DNA of 49,961 nt, taken from contig NZ_HE978634.1 in NCBI RefSeq assembly GCF_000312045.1, forward strand, positions 878,065 to 928,025, in the 5' to 3' direction. Below, piece after piece: positions 16,988 to 26,517 of the stretch; within the stretch, counting starts at the first letter, position 1; each line of letters starts with the position of its first letter. Both the position numbers and the translations under genes were made by a program. The notes below the pieces were generated by a model. That model was not told the origin of the DNA, made no database searches, and saw only the letters and a program-made list of their open reading frames with translations. The stretch comes from Noviherbaspirillum massiliense JC206 (GTDB taxonomy: Bacteria; Pseudomonadota; Gammaproteobacteria; Burkholderiales; Burkholderiaceae_D).

Positions 16988-18304
16988 TCAGACCTTGTAA
17001 TAGCGTTCGGCGCGGCTTGCTGCGCGTGCGGCTGCTTCCTTTGGCGTCTTCGCGCCGCTGGCGGCTTCCGCCACCATGTCGAGCACGATGTAGTCCGCCA
17101 TTGCCGCAGCAGATGCCAGGCCGAGCGGGCCGGAATAACCGTTGTCGAGCATGATCGAGGCGCCATCGCGGTAAGGCGTGTGCTTCGGATCCTCGGTCCA
17201 GACCGGATTGGACTCATAGGCCTTGAGCGGCTGGGACACATAACCGATGGCCGCCTTCATCCAGGGGTTGTACTGGTCGGACTCCATCATGAACTGCAGA
17301 TAAGCCTTGGCCGCATTCGGATATTTGGAATACTTGAACAGCATGGACTGGGTGAATTGCATCAGTTCGGTCGGCTTGCCGACGGGACCGATCGGGAAGC
17401 GTGCATGCTGGATGTCCTTCGCCATCTCTTGCAATTTCGGGTCGGGCGAGTTCTTGGCGGAATAGTAGACCGAGATGCCGTTGGCGGTCAGGCTGACCTG
17501 GCCGTCCAGGAAGGCCTTGTTGTTCGAGGGGTCCAGCCAGGACAGCGTGCCGGGCACGAAGGTCTGGTAAAGCTCCTTGGCGTATTCGAGCGAGGCAACC
17601 GTTTCGGGAGAATTGACCACCACATTGCCCTTGTCGTCGACTAGCTTGCCGCCATGCGACCACAGCAACCAGTGTGCCCAGTTGTTGCCGTCGCCTACTG
17701 CTTTCCCGAGGGCAAATCCGGGAGGCGTACCCTTGGCTTTCAATGCCTGGCACAGCTTCAGGAAGCCGGCTGTATCCTTTGGAATGGAATCGAAGCCCGC
17801 CGCCTTGATATGGCTTTCACGGTAGACCAAGGCATTGCCGATCACGCCCAATGGCAGTCCGATCCACTTGCCGTCGCGGGTGCCGTATTTCTTGCAGACG
17901 TCATACCAGCCGCCGTACTTGTTGCCGAGATAGCCGGCCAGGTCGGTCAGGTCGACAAGCTTGTCCGGGTACTGATGCGGATCGTCGAACCAGCCGATGA
18001 TGATGTCCGGTCCGCTGCCAACGTTTGCCGCCACGGCCGCCTTGGGTCGGACATCTTCCCAGCTCTCGTTGTCGATGCGGACATCGACGCCGGTCAGCTG
18101 GGTGAATTTCTTGGTGTTGGCTATCCACGTGTCTTCATCGCCCTGCACGAACCGCTTCCAGCGCAGCACGCGCAGCTTCGCGCCTTTCTCCGGCGTATAG
18201 CGCAAGTTGCCGGGTGCCGCGGCAAAGGCTGTGCCGCCGAGGGCCGACGCTGCGGCGACGGTTGCGGTGGATATCAGGAAATCGCGTCTTGTAAATTGGC
18301 TCAT
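16988..18304 (-). CDS. ABC transporter periplasmic sugar-binding protein, Tat-type signal
   Basis: A 438-residue extracellular solute-binding protein of the MalE/UgpB type. The N-terminus TRRDFLISTATVAAASALGG is a twin-arginine signal (RRDFL), so it is probably exported folded. The body has the family pattern: RVLRWKRFVQGDEDTW at the start, PDIIIGWFDDPHQY near residue 100, and a C-terminal tail with conserved aromatic residues. ATG 18304 has GGAGAC upstream. It sits between the ATPase gene (upstream) and the permeases. The substrate is not evident; neighbouring enzymes suggest a pentose, deoxyhexose or the matching aldonate. Confidence 0.9.
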   Translation of the reverse strand: MSQFTRRDFLISTATVAAASALGGTAFAAAPGNLRYTPEKGAKLRVLRWKRFVQGDEDTWIANTKKFTQLTGVDVRIDNESWEDVRPKAAVAANVGSGPDIIIGWFDDPHQYPDKLVDLTDLAGYLGNKYGGWYDVCKKYGTRDGKWIGLPLGVIGNALVYRESHIKAAGFDSIPKDTAGFLKLCQALKAKGTPPGFALGKAVGDGNNWAHWLLWSHGGKLVDDKGNVVVNSPETVASLEYAKELYQTFVPGTLSWLDPSNNKAFLDGQVSLTANGISVYYSAKNSPDPKLQEMAKDIQHARFPIGPVGKPTELMQFTQSMLFKYSKYPNAAKAYLQFMMESDQYNPWMKAAIGYVSQPLKAYESNPVWTEDPKHTPYRDGASIMLDNGYSGPLGLASAAAMADYIVLDMVAEAASGAKTPKEAAARAASRAERYYKV

Positions 18305-18361
18305 GTCTCCTACTCCTTGGTTATCGGGACGAAGTCCCCTGCGGTTGTGTGGGCCTGCCTT

Positions 18362-19444
18362 TCAATCATGCTGCACCAGTGCGCGACCGGTTCCGGCATC
18401 GAACAGATGCGTCTGCTGATGGTCGGGGCGCAGATGGATCAAGTCGCCGGCAGTAAAGTCGTGGCGCTCACGGAACACCGAAGTCAGTTCGGTGCCGCAA
18501 AAACGGGAATACACCTGGGTGTCGGCGCCCGTTGGTTCCACCACGATCACGCCGGTCGGAATGCCGTCGCCGGGCTGGCCGAGCGCCAAGTGCTCCGGGC
18601 GCACGCCATAAATGACCTTCTGCCCGTCCATGCCTTCGACATTCGTCGGCACTGGCAGGCGTGTGCCATCGGAAAATTCGACCTCCGCATCCATGCCCTT
18701 GCGGCGCAGCGTGGCGGGAATGAAATTCATCGCCGGAGAGCCGATAAAGCCGGCGACGAACAGGTTGGCTGGACGGTCATACAAATCGAGCGGCTTGCCG
18801 CGCTGCTCGACCACGCCGTCGCGCATCACAACGATCTGATCGGCCATGGTCATGGCTTCGATCTGGTCGTGCGTCACGTACACCGAGGTGGTTTTCAGAC
18901 GCTGGTGCATTTCCTTGATTTCGGTACGCATCTGCACGCGCAACTTGGCATCCAGGTTGGACAGCGGCTCGTCGAACAGGAATACCTGCGGATCGCGCAC
19001 GATGGCGCGGCCCATGGCGACACGCTGACGCTGCCCGCCCGACAGTTGGCGCGGATAGCGATCCAGCAGGTCTTTCAGGCCGAGGATGTCCGCCGCCTTT
19101 TCTACCCGCTGGCGGATGCTTGCCTTGTCGCTTCTTGCCAGCAGCAGGGAAAACGCCATGTTGTCGAACACCGTCATGTGCGGATACAGCGCATAGTTCT
19201 GGAATACCATTGCGATGTCGCGTTCCTTTGGCTGCATGTTGTTGACGACCCTGCCGCCGATCGCAATTTCGCCTTCGCTGATTTCTTCCAGTCCCGCCAG
19301 CATGCGCAGCAGCGTCGATTTGCCGCAGCCGGAAGGTCCCACCAATACTGCGAACTGGCCGTCGTCGATGTCGATATCGACGCCGCGTATCACCTGGGTG
19401 GAACCGAAGTATTTCTGGACTGCCTGTATCTGCACGGATGCCAT
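18362..19444 (-). CDS. ABC sugar transporter ATPase (MalK/UgpC type)
   Basis: A 360-residue ATPase. Walker A is GPSGCGKST (near residue 37), the signature is LSGGQRQRVAMGRAIVRDP, Walker B is VFLFDEPLSNLD, and the switch histidine is in YVTHDQIEA. A C-terminal TOBE/OB-fold region follows (VRPEHLALG), as in MalK and UgpC subunits that energise sugar uptake and sometimes receive regulatory partners. It is the second gene of the operon, 128 nt after the dehydratase gene and 57 nt before the binding-protein gene. Confidence 0.95.
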   Translation of the reverse strand: MASVQIQAVQKYFGSTQVIRGVDIDIDDGQFAVLVGPSGCGKSTLLRMLAGLEEISEGEIAIGGRVVNNMQPKERDIAMVFQNYALYPHMTVFDNMAFSLLLARSDKASIRQRVEKAADILGLKDLLDRYPRQLSGGQRQRVAMGRAIVRDPQVFLFDEPLSNLDAKLRVQMRTEIKEMHQRLKTTSVYVTHDQIEAMTMADQIVVMRDGVVEQRGKPLDLYDRPANLFVAGFIGSPAMNFIPATLRRKGMDAEVEFSDGTRLPVPTNVEGMDGQKVIYGVRPEHLALGQPGDGIPTGVIVVEPTGADTQVYSRFCGTELTSVFRERHDFTAGDLIHLRPDHQQTHLFDAGTGRALVQHD

Positions 19445-19572
19445 GTTGTCTCCTCACTCCTCTTCCCACTCCGTTTGCGGTTTCGTATTTTTTTATTGCT
19501 TCAGCTGCCTTCGATCGCTGCGTATGACCGTCTTCCGCTGCGCTTGCGGGTGGCCATCCGTGATGGACATCG

Positions 19573-21300
19573 TCAGTGATTGTCCTTCGGCACGCCCGCG
19601 CCGCTCTTGCCGACCAGGAAATCCAGGTCTGCGCCGCGATTGGCCTGCTGGACACGCTCGAAATACAACCGGGTCCAGCCCCTTTCCATCGGCGGCTCCG
19701 GCGCCTTCCATTCCGCGCGGCGCCGCTCCAGCTCTTCATCGCTCACGTCCAGATGCAGCTTGCGCGCTTCCACATCCAGTTCCACCATGTCGCCGTCCCG
19801 CACCAGTGCCAGTGGCCCACCCGCCGCTGCCTCCGGCGCCACATGCAGGACCACGGTGCCATAGGCGGTGCCGCTCATGCGTGCGTCGGATATGCGCACC
19901 ATGTCGGTAATGCCCTTGCGCAGGACTTTCGGCGGCAGCGGCATGTTGCCGGCTTCTGCCATGCCGGGATAACCTTTCGGGCCGCAATTCTTCAGGACCA
20001 GCACGCAGTTCTCGTCGACATCCAGGCTTTCGTCGTCGAGCCTTTCATGCATGTGGTCGCTGTTCTCGAACACGACGGCGCGCCCCCGGAGCTTCAACAG
20101 GGCGGGCGTCGCCGCGGACGGCTTGATCACCGCGCCGTCCGGGCAAAGGTTGCCGCGCAGGACGGCAATCCCTGCGCGCTCTTTGAAGGGGTGCTCGTAC
20201 GCATGGATCACGTCGCGGTTCCAGTTCGATGCGTCCTTGCAGTTGTCCCACAGTGTTCTTCCGTTGACCGTCAGCGTATCGCCGTTGATCACCGGCTTCA
20301 GTTCGCGGATCACTGCCGGCAGCCCGCCGGCATAGAAAAAATCTTCCATCAGGTAGCGCCCCGACGGCTGCAGGTTGACCAGGCAGGGCAGGTCATGGCC
20401 AAGTGCATCCCAGTCTTCCAGGCTGAGGTTGACGCCGATGCGCCCGGCAATCGCCAGCAGATGGATGACGGCATTGGTCGAGCCACCGATGGCAGCGTTG
20501 ACCCGGATTGCGTTTTCAAAGGCGGCACGGGTCAGGATCTTCGACATCGTCAGGTCTTCCTTCACCATTTCCACGATGCGCCGACCGGAGGCCCGCGCCA
20601 GCACATTACGGCGTCCGTCAACGGCGGGAATGGCGGCATTACCGGGCAAGCTCATGCCCAGCGCCTCTATCATGCTGGCCATGGTGGAGGCAGTGCCCAT
20701 CGTCATGCAATGACCGTGCGAGCGGTGCATGCAGCTTTCGGCTTCGAAGAATTCCTCCTGCGCCATGCGACCGGCCCGCACTTCTTCCGACATCTGCCAG
20801 ACGCCGGTGCCGGAGCCGAGTTCACCGCCGCGGTATTTCCCGTTGAGCATCGGTCCGCCCGAGACACCGATGGTCGGCAGGTCGCAGGAAGCGGCACCCA
20901 TCATCAGGGCAGGCGTAGTCTTGTCGCATCCCATCAGCAGAACCACACCATCGATCGGATTGCCTCGGATCGATTCCTCGACATCCATGCTGACGAGATT
21001 GCGGAACAACATGGCCGTCGGCCGCAATAAGGTTTCGCCGAGCGACATCACCGGGAATTCCAGCGGAAAGCCGCCGGCTTCCCAGACACCGATCTTGACC
21101 TGCTCCGCGAGTGTGCGGAAATGCGAATTGCAGGGCGTAAGCTCCGACCAGGTATTGCAGATGCCGATCACCGGCCGGCCGTCGAACTGGTCATGCGGAA
21201 TGCCTCGGTTCTTCAGCCAGGATCGGTAAATGAAGCCATCACGGTCATGCCGCCCGAACCAGGCCTGGCTGCGGCGCAATGGGCGCTTGGAATCGGTCAT
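19573..21300 (-). CDS. Sugar-acid dehydratase of the IlvD/Edd family
   Basis: A 575-residue dehydratase of the IlvD/Edd family, closest in layout to the L-arabinonate/D-xylonate/other aldonate dehydratases, which use an Fe-S cluster and Mg2+ to convert an aldonate to a 2-keto-3-deoxy acid. Visible marks are ICNTWSELTPCNSHFR near residue 48, the cluster cysteine region LLMGCDKTTPA near 125, and MHRSHGHCMTMGTASTM near 190. GGSTNAVIHLLAIAGR and SDARMSGTAYGTVVLHVAPE complete the active site. ATG 21300 has GGGAGAAAG upstream; the frame to 21345 is not used. It leads the ABC operon, so uptake and first dehydration are co-expressed. Choice among pentonate, fuconate and hexonate substrates is open. 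Confidence 0.9.
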   Translation of the reverse strand: MTDSKRPLRRSQAWFGRHDRDGFIYRSWLKNRGIPHDQFDGRPVIGICNTWSELTPCNSHFRTLAEQVKIGVWEAGGFPLEFPVMSLGETLLRPTAMLFRNLVSMDVEESIRGNPIDGVVLLMGCDKTTPALMMGAASCDLPTIGVSGGPMLNGKYRGGELGSGTGVWQMSEEVRAGRMAQEEFFEAESCMHRSHGHCMTMGTASTMASMIEALGMSLPGNAAIPAVDGRRNVLARASGRRIVEMVKEDLTMSKILTRAAFENAIRVNAAIGGSTNAVIHLLAIAGRIGVNLSLEDWDALGHDLPCLVNLQPSGRYLMEDFFYAGGLPAVIRELKPVINGDTLTVNGRTLWDNCKDASNWNRDVIHAYEHPFKERAGIAVLRGNLCPDGAVIKPSAATPALLKLRGRAVVFENSDHMHERLDDESLDVDENCVLVLKNCGPKGYPGMAEAGNMPLPPKVLRKGITDMVRISDARMSGTAYGTVVLHVAPEAAAGGPLALVRDGDMVELDVEARKLHLDVSDEELERRRAEWKAPEPPMERGWTRLYFERVQQANRGADLDFLVGKSGAGVPKDNH

Positions 21301-21826
21301 GCTTTCTCCCTTCGTTTTGCTGCTGGTCTCTCTTGCAAAGGTCAAGAGATAAGGCCGAGGATCGACAGTGCAAATGCATCTTCGCCAAAGCCATGGTCTT
21401 CACGTTTGATTGACTTGCCGGAAGCGGTATCCGGGATGCCGCTGGACTGCATCGGAATCGATATCTCGTGTGTCACTGCGTCTCCTCATCCTGCTAGCCA
21501 AAATGCCGATGAACTCGTCGGTTCAGTTCATCCAGCTTGTTTGAAGCGACAAACCGCAAAAGCACGAATAGGTAAAGTGGTATTACCAATCTAGGCGGCT
21601 TGCGCCAGCCAATTTCAGCATTGTGGTCCGCTTCGAATTATCTGCGCATCAAAATGGCTGGATATTTGATTAATCACAAATGATTTGCCCGCGGCATGGT
21701 CCGCGTACCGGATTGCCCGGCCCCGGCTATGGACATTCGGCGAAGGCGCTGCATACAATGCAGGGCCTTGCCGGACTGGTAAGGCCACTTTGTGCCACCG
21801 CTCCATATTTTGCGAAGAGGGAAGAG
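21301..21826. other. Divergent control region of the sugar-acid cluster
   Basis: 526 bp between the dehydratase (minus) and the first SDR (plus). It contains the TGGTATTACCA operator at 21578-21588 and an AT-rich stretch around 21650-21685 likely to hold promoter elements. The small reading frames inside have no recognisable family or ribosome-binding site. No riboswitch-like structure was identified. Confidence 0.6.
21578..21588. promoter_or_regulatory. FadR/LldR-type operator TGGTATTACCA
   Basis: A perfect 11-bp palindrome (TGGTA-T-TACCA) in the extended context TAAAGTGGTATTACCAAT. It matches the TGGTnnnACCA operator known for the FadR/PdhR/LldR branch of GntR proteins. The same extended sequence recurs at 24716-24733 with only two base changes, so both are probably bound by the GntR protein at 22783. 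Confidence 0.75.
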
Positions 21827-22585
21827 ATGGGGGAGCATGCCCGTTACGACTTTTCAGGGCGCCATGCGCTGATTACCGGCGGCGCAGCCGGCATCGGGCT
21901 GGCAATTGCGAAGCGGCTCGCAGAGGGTGGCGCAAGTGTCAGCCTCTGGGATCGCGATACGGCGGCGCTCGAGCAGGCGCGGAATGCATTCGGCCCGAAG
22001 CCGCCGCATGTCATTGCCGTGGACGTCGCCGACCCGGCCGCGGTCGCGGCAGCATGCGATGCCAGTCTGCGGGTCTCCGGCGGCATTGATATCCTGGTTA
22101 ACAGCGCAGGCATCACCGGGCCGAACACGGTGCTGTGGGAGTACCCGGTGGACGACTGGGACAAGGTGATGAGCGTGAATCTGCGTGGCCCTTTCCTGTG
22201 TTGCCGTGCCGTCGTGCCTCACATGCGCGCGAAGAATTTCGGCCGCATCGTCAACATTGCCTCGATCGCCGGCAAGGAAGGCAATCCGAATGCATCCGCT
22301 TACAGCGCATCGAAAGCGGGCCTGATCGCAATGACGAAATCGCTTGGCAAGGAACTCGCGGAAACCGGAATCACGGTCAACTGCATTACCCCGGCGGCGG
22401 TGCACACCGGCATGTTTGCACAGATGACCCAGCAGCATATCGATTACATGCTGTCCAAGATCCCGATGAACCGCTTCGGCAAGGTGGAGGAAATCGCGGC
22501 GCTGGTGGCATGGCTGGCGTCGGAAGAGTGCTCCTTTTCCACCGGTGCGGTGTTCGATATTTCCGGCGGCAGGGCAACATATTGA
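21827..22585 (+). CDS. Short-chain dehydrogenase/reductase, probable sugar or sugar-acid dehydrogenase
   Basis: A 252-residue classical SDR. The cofactor motif TGGAAGIG is near residue 17, the catalytic triad Ser146, Tyr159, Lys163 (YSASK), and NSAG near residue 93. An aspartate at the end of beta-2 (SLWDRD) suggests NAD+ preference. ATG 21827 has GAAGAGGGAAGAG in front of it. Likely roles by context are C1 oxidation of the sugar to a lactone/aldonate, or oxidation of the 2-keto-3-deoxy intermediate at C4. The second SDR at 24776 fits the latter better. It opens the plus-strand side of the divergent region. Confidence 0.85.
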   Translation: MGEHARYDFSGRHALITGGAAGIGLAIAKRLAEGGASVSLWDRDTAALEQARNAFGPKPPHVIAVDVADPAAVAAACDASLRVSGGIDILVNSAGITGPNTVLWEYPVDDWDKVMSVNLRGPFLCCRAVVPHMRAKNFGRIVNIASIAGKEGNPNASAYSASKAGLIAMTKSLGKELAETGITVNCITPAAVHTGMFAQMTQQHIDYMLSKIPMNRFGKVEEIAALVAWLASEECSFSTGAVFDISGGRATY

Positions 22586-22782
22586 TGAATAAGTCCGATC
22601 CATATTTCGTTGCCGGCTAGTACCTGCGGATATTCGAGCAAGCAGAAGGATGAGTCGAGCCTGTCGAGACATGCAAGCATGGGGTGGGGTACCGCGTGCT
22701 GCATGTAGCCGCGGTCTGCGAATTTGTTTGACGGAGTGCGAAGCAGCTGCATCTACCGAGCATCAAGAAACGGAACACATTC

Positions 22783-23577
22783 ATGCCCATTCAAGCAGTC
22801 GAATCGCAGAGACTTTACCGCCAGATCAGCAACCAGTTACGCGCACTGATTATTGCCGGAGAATTCCCGGTGAAATCCCGGCTGCCTGCCGAGCGCGACC
22901 TTGCGGCGCAGCTCGGGGTCAGCCGGCCGTCATTGCGCGAAGCCCTGATTGCGCTGGAGGTCGAAGGATATATCGAAGTGCGCATGGGCTCCGGGATCTA
23001 CGTATGCGAAATCCCGTCCAGCCAGGCCTCGGGATTCGACCTGTCGGCGGAAGAGGGACCGCTGGAGCTGATCCGTGCCCGTGCCATGATCGAAGGCGAG
23101 ATCGCGGCAACCGCCGCCAGGGTCGGGCGCAAGTCGCAGTTCGATGCGATCGCGGAAGCGATCGAGATGATGGAGGGGGACGCCCGCGCAGGCCGGAAGC
23201 CGCTGGAAGCGGATCGCCTGTTCCATGTCAGGATGGCGGAGGCGACTGGCAATTGCGTGCTGGTCGGTGTGGTGAAGCGTCTGTTCGATGCCCGCCTCGG
23301 CCCCTTGTTCGACCAGCTGGACAGCCACTTCGAGACGGCCGAGGTCTGGGCCCAGGCGATCGCCGAGCACCGGGAGGTATTGAAGGCCTTGCGCGCAAAG
23401 AATGCGGCAGGGGCCAGGGCTGCCATGCAGCGGCACATGGATATCGCCTACAAGCGTCTGACCTCCAGTCTGACCCGTGCTCCCAGGAAGGCACGCGAGC
23501 CGGCTCGCCAGGTCAGGCGTTCACCTGCCCCAGTTGCAAAGCCGAGAACAGCGGGAACGCGTAGAAAGGCGGCATGA
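22783..23577 (+). CDS. FadR-subfamily GntR regulator of the sugar-acid cluster
   Basis: A 264-residue regulator with an N-terminal winged helix (QISNQLRALIIAGEF, PAERDLAAQLGVSRPSLREA) and an FCD effector domain. The R-P-S-L-R-E-A recognition helix and the VRMGSGIYV wing are those of the FadR/PdhR/LldR/UxuR branch, whose operators are TGGTnnnACCA. Two such operators occur in this cluster, at 21578 and 24721. The last ~35 residues are a basic tail rich in Arg, Lys, Ala and Pro (TRAPRKAREPARQVRRSPAP), an uncommon extension that could add non-specific DNA contact. ATG 22783 is used. The effector is probably an aldonate or 2-keto-3-deoxy acid, by analogy with UxuR/KdgR-like members. Confidence 0.9.
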   Translation: MPIQAVESQRLYRQISNQLRALIIAGEFPVKSRLPAERDLAAQLGVSRPSLREALIALEVEGYIEVRMGSGIYVCEIPSSQASGFDLSAEEGPLELIRARAMIEGEIAATAARVGRKSQFDAIAEAIEMMEGDARAGRKPLEADRLFHVRMAEATGNCVLVGVVKRLFDARLGPLFDQLDSHFETAEVWAQAIAEHREVLKALRAKNAAGARAAMQRHMDIAYKRLTSSLTRAPRKAREPARQVRRSPAPVAKPRTAGTRRKAA

Positions 23578-23675
23578 ATTTCAAGAACAAAAGAGCGTAC
23601 GTAAATCGATATGGGCAAGAGTAGTGAAGGTACCGGGAACCCGGGCCGACTGCATTCGATAAATCCCGGTTCGGG

Positions 23676-23700
23676 AATATCCTGCTGAAGTCAGGATATT
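23676..23700. terminator. Hairpin between convergent gntR and pfkB genes
   Basis: AATATCCTG (23676-23684) pairs with CAGGATATT (23692-23700) over a 7-nt loop. It overlaps the pfkB stop codon. It has A/T-rich ends but no long T tract, so terminator function in either direction is possible but uncertain. Confidence 0.45.
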
Positions 23701-24620
23701 TGCCCGGCCAGGGCCGCCATGACTTGTGGCGCATACGGGATCGGTTCGACCGCTCCCCAGCCCTGGGTGGACAAGGCCGCCGCGACATTCGCATAACGCA
23801 CAGCATCGGCGAGCCTGTCGCCCGCTGCAAGACGAGCCAGCAGGCTGCCATCAAAGCAGTCGCCGGCTCCGGTCGCATCGACCGGGACGACCGGAAGCGC
23901 CGGGACGTGTTGGGGAGTACCGCCACGCTCGGCGAACCAGGCACCATCGGCGCCGCATTTCAGGACTGCGGTCCGGGCGCCGTGTGCGAAGCACCAGTCG
24001 AAGAGTTGCGGTACTTCAGATACGCCGGACAGGGTTTGCGCTTCCTCGAGGCTGGGCAGAAACAGATCGGTCCGGCCTATGCTCGACTCGATCACTGCTT
24101 TTGCGCGCTCCAGCGGCCACAGGCGCAGCCGCAGGTTGGCGTCATAGCTGACACGTACGCCGTGGGCACGAGCCAGTTCGATGGCGGCAGCAACGGTGGC
24201 GCAGGCCTCGGGGCTGATCGCCTGTGAAATGGCTGACACATGCAGCCAGCTCGACTGCGCGACCGGCGTCAGCGGCAGATTGTCCGGCGTCATGCGGCTG
24301 GCGGCCGAGTCGGCGCGCAGGTAGCTGAAGTGATGGCCAAGCGTATCGTGCCTGACGAAGTAGATGCCGGTATGGAAATCCGCATCCCGCATGACATGCT
24401 TGGTCGCCACGCCTTCGCGCTGCCAAAGGTCGAGCAGCATCTGGCCGAAATCGTCCTCCCCGATCCGCGTCAGGTAAGCAGTCCGCGCGCCCTGGCGGGC
24501 GGCAGCGATAACGGTATTCGACGTGTCGCCGCCAAAGCTCTGCCGATAGAGCGAAATACCGGGCGTGGTCTGGTTGAACTCGATCAACGGCTCGCCCAGG
24601 GCGATCAGGTCGAAATTCAC
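23691..24620 (-). CDS. PfkB-family sugar kinase, probable 2-keto-3-deoxygluconate kinase type
   Basis: A 309-residue ribokinase-fold enzyme. It begins IALGEPLIEF, has the substrate-side GGDTSNTVIAAARQG motif near residue 30, and the ATP-site/catalytic motif DATGAGDCFDGSLL near residue 250 with Asp as general base. The G-D-T-S-N variant is typical of 2-keto-3-deoxygluconate (KDG) kinases. It starts with GTG at 24620, preceded by GGAGGGAG. It is divergent from the SDR-FAH pair, with the TGGTCTGACCA operator between them. No KDPG aldolase of the Eda type is present in the window, so the fate of a phosphorylated product must lie elsewhere, or with the RraA-like protein at 26518. Confidence 0.88.
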   Translation of the reverse strand: MNFDLIALGEPLIEFNQTTPGISLYRQSFGGDTSNTVIAAARQGARTAYLTRIGEDDFGQMLLDLWQREGVATKHVMRDADFHTGIYFVRHDTLGHHFSYLRADSAASRMTPDNLPLTPVAQSSWLHVSAISQAISPEACATVAAAIELARAHGVRVSYDANLRLRLWPLERAKAVIESSIGRTDLFLPSLEEAQTLSGVSEVPQLFDWCFAHGARTAVLKCGADGAWFAERGGTPQHVPALPVVPVDATGAGDCFDGSLLARLAAGDRLADAVRYANVAAALSTQGWGAVEPIPYAPQVMAALAGQIS

Positions 24621-24718
24621 GGCTGTTCTCCCTCCATGCAGCTGAAGGAGCCATTATCGTCCATGGCAGTCCCCTCATCCCGGCGTTCTTATGCGGTTTG
24701 AAATGGATCAATTCATAA

Positions 24719-25522
<804 letters not shown>

Positions 25523-25545
25523 TTTGAATGAAAAGGGGACACGGA

Positions 25546-26412
25546 ATGAAATTGATGCGTTACGGGGCGAAAGGGCAGGAAAAGCCCGCGCTGGTCGATG
25601 GCAACGGGCGGGTACGCGACTTGTCGAAAGTGGTGCCCGACATTACCGCGGCAATGCTGTCAAAGGAAGGGCTGGCAAGGCTGGCTGCAGTCGATGCCAA
25701 CAGCCTGCCGGTGGTGGAAAAGCCGGGGCGCATTGCACCGCCCTATGCGGGGATCGGCAAGTTCATCTGCATCGGCCTGAATTTTGCGGATCATGCCGCG
25801 GAGTCCGGGATGCCGGTGCCCAAGGAGCCGATCCTGTTCCTGAAGACGAACAATGCGGTCATCGGCTGCAACGATCCGGTGGTATTGCCGCAGGGCTCCG
25901 TCAAGACCGACTGGGAAGTGGAACTCGGTGTGGTAATCGGTACCAAGGCGCGCTATGTATCCGAAGCCGAGGCGCTGCAATACGTGGCCGGCTATTGCGT
26001 GTGCAACGACATTTCGGAGCGCGAGTACCAGCTCGAACGCGGCGGCCAGTGGGACAAGGGCAAGGGCTGCGATACCTTCGGCCCGGTGGGGCCATGGCTG
26101 GTGACTGCCGATGAAGTGCCGGACCCGCAGAACCTCGACATGTGGCTGGACGTGAACGGCCGCCGCTTCCAGACCGGCAATACCAGAACGATGGTGTTCG
26201 GTGTCGCCCAACTGGTCAGCTACATCAGCCGCTTCATGACGCTTTATCCGGGCGATATCATCAGCACCGGGACACCGCCCGGAGTCGGCATGGGGCAGAA
26301 GCCCGCGCCGGTTTACCTGAAACCGGGCGATACCATGCGGCTGGGCATTGCCGGCCTGGGCGAGCAGAACCAGACGGTGCATGCGTGGAATCCTGCATTG
26401 ATTGATGACTGA
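25546..26412 (+). CDS. FAH-family hydrolase, probable 2,4-diketo-3-deoxy acid hydrolase
   Basis: A 288-residue fumarylacetoacetase-fold protein. The N-terminal ~70 residues form the small cap domain; the core starts at KFICIGLNFADHAAESG. The metal-binding acidic residues are in DWEVELGVVIG near residue 125, with NDISERE and STGTPPGVGMG further on. Homologues cleave 2,4-diketo-3-deoxy-L-fuconate to pyruvate and L-lactate, or the C5 analogue to pyruvate and glycolate. ATG 25546 has AAAGGGGAC upstream. Tandem position behind the 4-dehydrogenase-like SDR makes this role likely. Annotation as ureidoglycolate lyase, common for such proteins in databases, is not supported by the context. Confidence 0.86.
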   Translation: MKLMRYGAKGQEKPALVDGNGRVRDLSKVVPDITAAMLSKEGLARLAAVDANSLPVVEKPGRIAPPYAGIGKFICIGLNFADHAAESGMPVPKEPILFLKTNNAVIGCNDPVVLPQGSVKTDWEVELGVVIGTKARYVSEAEALQYVAGYCVCNDISEREYQLERGGQWDKGKGCDTFGPVGPWLVTADEVPDPQNLDMWLDVNGRRFQTGNTRTMVFGVAQLVSYISRFMTLYPGDIISTGTPPGVGMGQKPAPVYLKPGDTMRLGIAGLGEQNQTVHAWNPALIDD

Positions 26413-26420
26413 CCATGCAG

Positions 26421-26441
26421 CCGAAGCGGAATTCGCTTCGG
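26421..26441. other. Hairpin after the FAH-family gene
   Basis: CCGAAGCG (26421-26428) and CGCTTCGG (26434-26441) form a perfect 8-bp stem with loop GAATT, 9 nt past the stop codon. No T tract follows, so it may stabilise mRNA or attenuate rather than terminate. Confidence 0.5.
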
Positions 26442-26456
26442 CTACGCCGCTCGCCA

Positions 26457-26471
26457 GGACCAATTTGGTCC
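26457..26471. promoter_or_regulatory. Palindrome GGACCAA-T-TTGGTCC upstream of the rraA-like gene
   Basis: A perfect 15-bp palindrome 46 nt before the start codon. It contains ACCA and TGGT but in inverted order to the TGGTnnnACCA operators, and runs on into TGGTCCGGTACCA (TGGT-N5-ACCA). A regulatory site is plausible; identity of the binding protein is unknown. Confidence 0.4.
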
Positions 26472-26517
26472 GGTACCAGCGTCTTCCTTTAACATATTCC
26501 TGTCGGAGAAATTTTCA

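Noticed and set aside
17654-19579. A 641-codon plus-strand frame across the binding-protein and ATPase genes
   Set aside because: It spans two certain minus-strand genes and their gap; no motif is recognisable.
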